From NCBI GenBank assembly GCA_022885665.1, contig JAGQDJ010000023.1:248001-312000 (forward strand): DNA of 64,000 nucleotides, read 5' to 3'. Source of the stretch: Triops longicaudatus (lineage: Eukaryota; Arthropoda; Branchiopoda; Notostraca; Triopsidae). A program made the position numbers and the translations under genes. Shown here one piece after another: positions 59,375 through 64,000 of the stretch; positions within the stretch are counted from its first letter, which is position 1, and the number at the start of each line of letters is the position of its first letter. The notes under the pieces are model-generated. The model made no database searches, was not told the DNA's origin, and saw nothing but the letters and a program-made list of their open reading frames with translations.

Positions 59375-61651
59375 TCACAAATCCCACTGGCCACCAATAA
59401 CGAAAGCTAGATTATCAGATTCTTCGCCTGGACGGTACTCAAGTTGCCACATGCTGGTCATAAGTGCTACTACGGGGAGAACACGTTTTATAGATGAAGA
59501 ATTGTTAATTATTAGCTGTACAGTACAACTTACATAATTCTCCTTCTTCAAGCACAACATCAAATCCTGGGCACAGTAAAAAACACGGCTCTCGAGGAAT
59601 TAGATGAATATGGTTGTACCCTCGAATTTGTGCTACAATAACGAACTCGTGCGGCACACTGACCTGGAGATGTAATGTTTCATTTATTTTTGCTTCCACC
59701 TTTCTTCCTTTTTTTTTTGGTGCTAATGACACTTCCAAAATCTGAAACATTAGGTACACAAACCTCTCGGTAACTTGTTGTCGAGTAGTGTGACGAAACC
59801 AAAACCCAGTTTGGTGCACCTAAATCGACTGGAGGGGGCACAAAGTAGGGCCTCTGATAAAACTTACGGATAGTTTTCGTTTGCGACTTATCGCAGTTTT
59901 CCCTAGTAGGCATAGTATTTTACGTATTTTTTTCTGATAAACTTGACAAGAAACAACATACCAGTGAGCAAACCACGGCTCCCCATTTTCTTTAAATACT
60001 TCATCGAACAAACTACGCAATGTAGGTTCCTTGGGTTTCAGGTTTGTTTCGAAAGCGCACGGATAACTTGCGATGTCTTCTTCTTCGTATGACTGTCAGA
60101 AAGGTGTAGTAATTTATTAAAAGTCTTATAGCTAAATACCTTGGTAATGTTTTCGAACCAGAACTCATCCGTACGCATGATGGACCAGTCCTCTGCTCCG
60201 TCGCTGATAATAATCGGAATGTCGTTCCGTAAATGATAGTTCAAAACATCTTGGCTGACATTGAACAGCTTGTCAATACTGATTATTGTTTGACACGCCT
60301 ATTATTAACTCAAAATAATAGAATTATGTAGTTATATGATACCCTTTCCTGCTTACAATACAGTTCGAATTGTCCTGTGTGTGTGAATTGTACATTGGAT
60401 TTTTCACGAGGCAAGGTTCTTCGTAAAGTTGAGTCCAATCCCAAAACGGCAATAGCTGTCGGAAAAACAGAATAAATATGTAATAAGATGCTTGCTTAAT
60501 TTGCCCAAATTGGGATAATTTCATGCATTTGGCAAATTATTTATTTGTTGCTTTTCTATATTTTACCACACCCAAAATTTTTTAAGATAATTTCTTGTTC
60601 ATGTATCACTAAAATTAGATAAACCGTTTTGTGTTAATTGTCCTTTTCCACCTTTCGGCTCGAAAATGAATTGAAGCTCAATAACTCCATCCGACTTCCC
60701 TGGTATTTATGTCAAATGTTATTCAAAGGAATTAACGAGTGCTGTGGCATTAAAAAAGTCTGAAATTTTTTAATTCGACAAAAACGCAAAAGTTATTCTC
60801 AATTTCGAAAAGTAACCAAGCCATTTTTGGGAAAATGCTTCACGTTTCATATCCGCAAATAGGAAAAGAAAAAGCCTTGGGATAAAGCTTTCAAACTATT
60901 TAGCTCTGTTTGCGAGATTGCTCATCAAGAACTTCTCATGAATTCGGCCGTAACCACGCTAATTAGCCTGCGTGCTGACGATTGTAGGACTTTCTTCTAT
61001 GATCGTCCTTACAACAGTGTAGTCGCGGGGATTTCAATTGTCTAGAAAAGCTCAATAACTTTACCGGATTACAGTAAATTATCCAAGAATATATTCGGAA
61101 AATAACTATCATATTCATCGTCTGTTTCATTGACTAATGCTACTGTAAAGTTTTGAAAAATAACTAGCGGAGTTTGCGATATCGACCTTTCTCTGAGAGG
61201 GTGTGTTTTAATTAATTTATTAAATTATATTGTACTTTAATTGTCTGAATAAAAATACTCCTTTTTGTGCACATACTGTAATAAGCCACACAGTAAAAGA
61301 AAAAAAAAATAGTGACTAGTCAACACCGATCGTGAAAAATATATAATAATTGTCAATACGTAATAACTATAGATATTCGCTAAGATAACAACTTGATACC
61401 GAGATCATTGCTGTGCGTTGCCAGAATTCTGCTTCTTTCAGGAAATCAACCCTCCAGAAAATAAATCTCACGCACATAACAACAATTAGACACTTCACAA
61501 CAAGAAACCTCTTTCGTCGCTTTTCAGTTTTGTCTACTAAATCAGTGAGGGGTTTCACCAGAGATCTGAAATCTCTGCTAGTTATCCCATGTTGGTCACA
61601 AAAATCGAGAAGTTTGACTAGCTCTTGGTCAATCTCGTTTATTTGTGCCAT
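59375..61651 (-). CDS. Membrane-anchored JmjC/cupin-like protein, probably non-catalytic
   Basis: Seven exons (minus): 61651-61400, 60455-60357, 60298-60140, 60092-59962, 59902-59764, 59741-59534, 59469-59375; 360 residues in continuous frame. Residues 1-45 are a short cytosolic segment (MAQINEIDQELVKLLDFCDQ). A basic KRRKRF precedes one membrane helix at about 49-65. The long rest should be lumenal or extracellular: LLPFWDWTQLYEEPCLVKNP, RNDIPIIISDGAEDWSIM, FWFENITK, KFYQRPYFVPPPVDLGAPNW, EPCFLLCPGFDVVLEEGEL and a terminal AFVIGGQWDL. The order fits the cupin-8/JmjC-like membrane proteins I recall from insects, with which I align it by memory. No HxD...H iron triad is visible, so enzyme activity is doubtful. 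Exon 1 to exon 2 linkage spans a 0.94 kb intron and is the least certain join. Confidence 0.6.
60456..61399 (-). other. Long intron of the JmjC-like gene
   Basis: 944 bases, AT-rich, between AMIS and LLPFWDW, in phase 0. I see no exon or RNA gene in it. Confidence 0.5.
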
Positions 61652-62885
61652 AACAAAACAACAAACGAAAGTATACGATCTGCACAGTAAAGTAACCCAG
61701 CTATCACGCGAGGCCACAAGAAACTGACCGAAAAATTTTACAGGAGTGAATGTATTGATTAAGAGAGGACGGTGTACGGAAAGTTAGCGCAGGGCATAAG
61801 GAAAGGGAAAGGTACCGTGTACTGAGAATCGTGACAAACTGGTTTTTCTCCGCAAAGTAACTTTCGCATAATCAAAAGGAGTCTTGAAAACAGTAAAGAC
61901 AGGAAATACTTCTCGTTTCTTTGACAAGGTGAAATTGCACATTGACCGAACATTGTTCAAAACAGATCGCGGTCACTATACGACAAAAACAATAAGAGAA
62001 AATAAACATTCACTATTTTTTTACAGTCCCCGGCATACACATTTTCTAGAATTTTTCAGCAACTGACTGGCTGGCGTGGGGAAGCTACGTTCTCACCTGT
62101 AACACATACGTGCAAACATGAATACGTAACCACTTATTTTTTTGAAAAAAATTACTCTCTACTAGCGGTTCGTTGCAAAAGCCAGAGTTCGTTGTTTCTT
62201 TCTCCCGCGCGTGAGTTCGTTGTACAAGTTGTTCGCTAAACTATGCGTTCGTTAAACGGGATCCAACTGCAGGTTGTCGAGGCCACGATGGAGCCACAGG
62301 GCATACGGCTAATAACATGGAGAGTTATTTAGAACGACTTCGCAGAATAAATAATTAGCAAAAACTTAAAGAAGTGAAGTTTTGCTTCTACTCGTGAATG
62401 TGATGTTGTACAACTTTTTTTATGGTTTGGTTGATTTTTAAATTTCTCTTTATTTTTTCCTACTTTCTAAAATTTCAAACTTAGCAAATTTGTGATTATA
62501 TCGAGAAAGTGTGCAATTATAAGTTCATAAAAACTGCAAAAAAAATCAAGCTCAGTTTTAAAAATAATTCCATCAGTTTTCGGTAAAAAGATCTCGTTGC
62601 CACATTCTCAAACAGAAACCGAACTTTACCGTCAAAAACATCTCTTCAAATTATATAGCCACGTTCGTGAAAACGTCGGCAAAATCTCTCCTGTACTTCG
62701 ACATGGCAACACATTTGGTCAAAAGAGGTACAGCTCTATCAGGACTCTAACAGTATAACTGTAAAATTAGAAAATAGTAGATGGCGTTGATGTAGTTTCA
62801 TGGAGTAAGGAAAAACACAACAAAACATTACTCCATAACGTAAGTGCACATTTTGAGTTCGGCAAAGCACACGTAGTAATAAAGC
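61652..62885. promoter_or_regulatory. Divergent intergenic region, JmjC-like gene / UBE2K
   Basis: 1.2 kb between two head-to-head genes, so it should hold both promoters. It is AT-rich. No specific motif was convincing. Confidence 0.45.
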
Positions 62886-63760
62886 ATGGCTAATATAGCT
62901 ATTCAGCGGATAAGAAGAGAATTAAAGGAAGTGATGAACAGTGATGAGGTATGTGAGTCAAACTGGCGTTCTGTCCCTTAAGCTTGCTGTAAAATTCGAA
63001 ATTACTATATTAGACCATGGCGTTATATAACATTACGCAAATACAACTAATTAGGTATTTTTTTTTTAAATCGAAGACTTCCAGAGGATCAATTAAGGTA
63101 GAACCCGTGAATGACAGCCTAACGGCATTGAGAGGAGAAATTATTGGTCCCCCGGATACACCTTACCAGGGTGCCAGGTTTGAATTGGAAATCCAGATTC
63201 CAGAAACCTATCCCTTCAATCCTCCGAAAGTAAGTTCAGTTGAAAAAAAAACTATTCTGTGTTAAAGTAAAATATTTTTAGGTAAGATTTGTAACAAAAG
63301 TGTGGCATCCTAACGTATCATCGGTCACGGGAGCCATTTGTCTCGATATCCTCAAAAACCAATGGTATTATTTTAGTATTATTTAATTTGTTTTAATAGC
63401 TGTGTTATTAGGGCGGCTGCCATGACGTTAAGGACTGTGCTTTTGTCAATCCAAGCTCTTTTATCTTCCGGCGAAGCGGAAGACCCTCAGGACGCCGTGG
63501 TGGCTAAACAATGCAAAGATTCACCTGAAATATTTTATAAAACGGCGCAACACTGGGCTAATGTTTACGCTAAAGGTAAAACACGGTAAAAATAAACCGA
63601 GGAGTAAAATTTGATTGATCTAGGACCGAATCCGGTTAAAGAATATGACCAGCTAGTCAGTCGGGTTATGGATTTCGGAGTCAGCGAAAACGACGCGCGG
63701 ACGGCCTTGTCTTCTAGCAACTGGACCTTAGAAAAAGCCACTGAAATTCTTTTTAGTTGA
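62886..63760 (+). CDS. UBE2K: Ubiquitin-conjugating enzyme E2 K (E2-25K) with UBA domain
   Basis: Class II E2 that builds K48-linked ubiquitin chains in the cytosol and nucleus. Exons 62886-62948, 63077-63229, 63282-63364, 63412-63575 and 63624-63760 give 199 residues, the usual length. The UBC fold shows RIRRELKEVM, GEIIGPPDTPYQGARF, PETYPFNPPKV and WHPNVSSVTGAICLDILKNQW (HPN and the active-site Cys). The C-terminal UBA domain follows: VMDFGVSENDARTALSSSNW ending ATEILFS. The acceptor of exon 2 is an unusual ATCGAAG without a strong pyrimidine tract at the site; the T8 run lies just upstream. Confidence 0.96.
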
Positions 63761-64000
63761 GTTTTCCTGTACTTCTGTTTTCGTTATACTTTTGCTTCAG
63801 GTTGCAGTAAAAATGAATACAGTTCAAGCTGTTCATGGTTTGGCCTTTTTATTATTTAAGGACATTTGATTAAAACAATACAAAAGAAACAATTCGGGGG
63901 AAAGGAAGATTTTTGTAAAAAAGAAAACCAAGTAACTGCTTTCCGTCGTCTCGGGAGGCCATAAAGGAAATCCACCGGCGCGGTTGTTCCAATTTAACAG
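63761..64000. other. UBE2K 3' flank to window edge
   Basis: 240 bases after the UBE2K stop, with a variant AATACA at about 63878-63883 but no clean AATAAA. Nothing else was seen. Confidence 0.5.

Noticed and set aside
59820..60020. Read-through of the JmjC-like exon as HWYVVSCQVYQKK.
   Set aside because: It diverges after the Trp. Splicing 59962 to 59902 gives HWENCDKSQTKTIRKFYQRPYF, which fits the family pattern and keeps the total frame.

Overview
This is a gene-dense animal (metazoan) nuclear segment. The genes are split by many short introns, mostly 50-110 bases with GT-AG borders, and sit close together on both strands. An arthropod-type latrophilin (Cirl) with no olfactomedin domain, an arthropod-style carboxypeptidase D and the compact introns point to an arthropod. 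A branchiopod crustacean such as Daphnia fits best, but I infer this from gene style and not from any marker. There is no bacterial, viral or CRISPR content.

Layout. 1-5490: no recognisable coding sequence, probably 5' territory of Cirl. 5491-15153 (+): Cirl/latrophilin adhesion GPCR, lacking only its first exon(s). 16474-23275 (-): carboxypeptidase D with four carboxypeptidase-like units. 25093-26151 (+): unrecognised multi-pass membrane protein. 26150-28470 (-): ribosomal protein P2 plus a non-coding spliced tail, with one box C/D snoRNA candidate in every intron. 28915-30327 (+): GDPD1-type phosphodiesterase. 30549-32641 (-): ALDH7A1/antiquitin. 33041-35784 (+): Mediator MED15. 36091-37240 (+): secreted mucin-like protein. 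37423-40081 (-): SLC15A4-like transporter, head-to-head with CDK1 (40645-41861, +) across an E2F/CCAAT promoter. 42493-50895 (-): KAT6/MYST histone acetyltransferase. 50896-54051: gene-poor, with remnants of a DNA transposon. 54052-55516 (-): SPARC. 57287-57956 (-): BLOC1S2. 59375-61651 (-): membrane-anchored, JmjC-like, probably catalytically dead protein. 62886-63760 (+): UBE2K.

The genes are mostly unrelated housekeeping or signalling genes. They do not form an operon-like pathway. CDK1, MED15, KAT6 and UBE2K serve cell-cycle, transcription, chromatin and ubiquitin functions. Cirl, SPARC, CPD and the mucin act at or outside the plasma membrane or in the secretory pathway.

The most interesting structure is the RPLP2 locus. 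Six box C/D snoRNA candidates lie one per intron across the gene and a spliced non-coding extension. Three of them carry the same 28S rRNA guide. Next are the four-unit carboxypeptidase D, an alternative Cirl C-terminus with its own poly(A) signal, and two unfamiliar membrane proteins. Exon borders were read by eye, and every gene model given with exon coordinates keeps a continuous reading frame.
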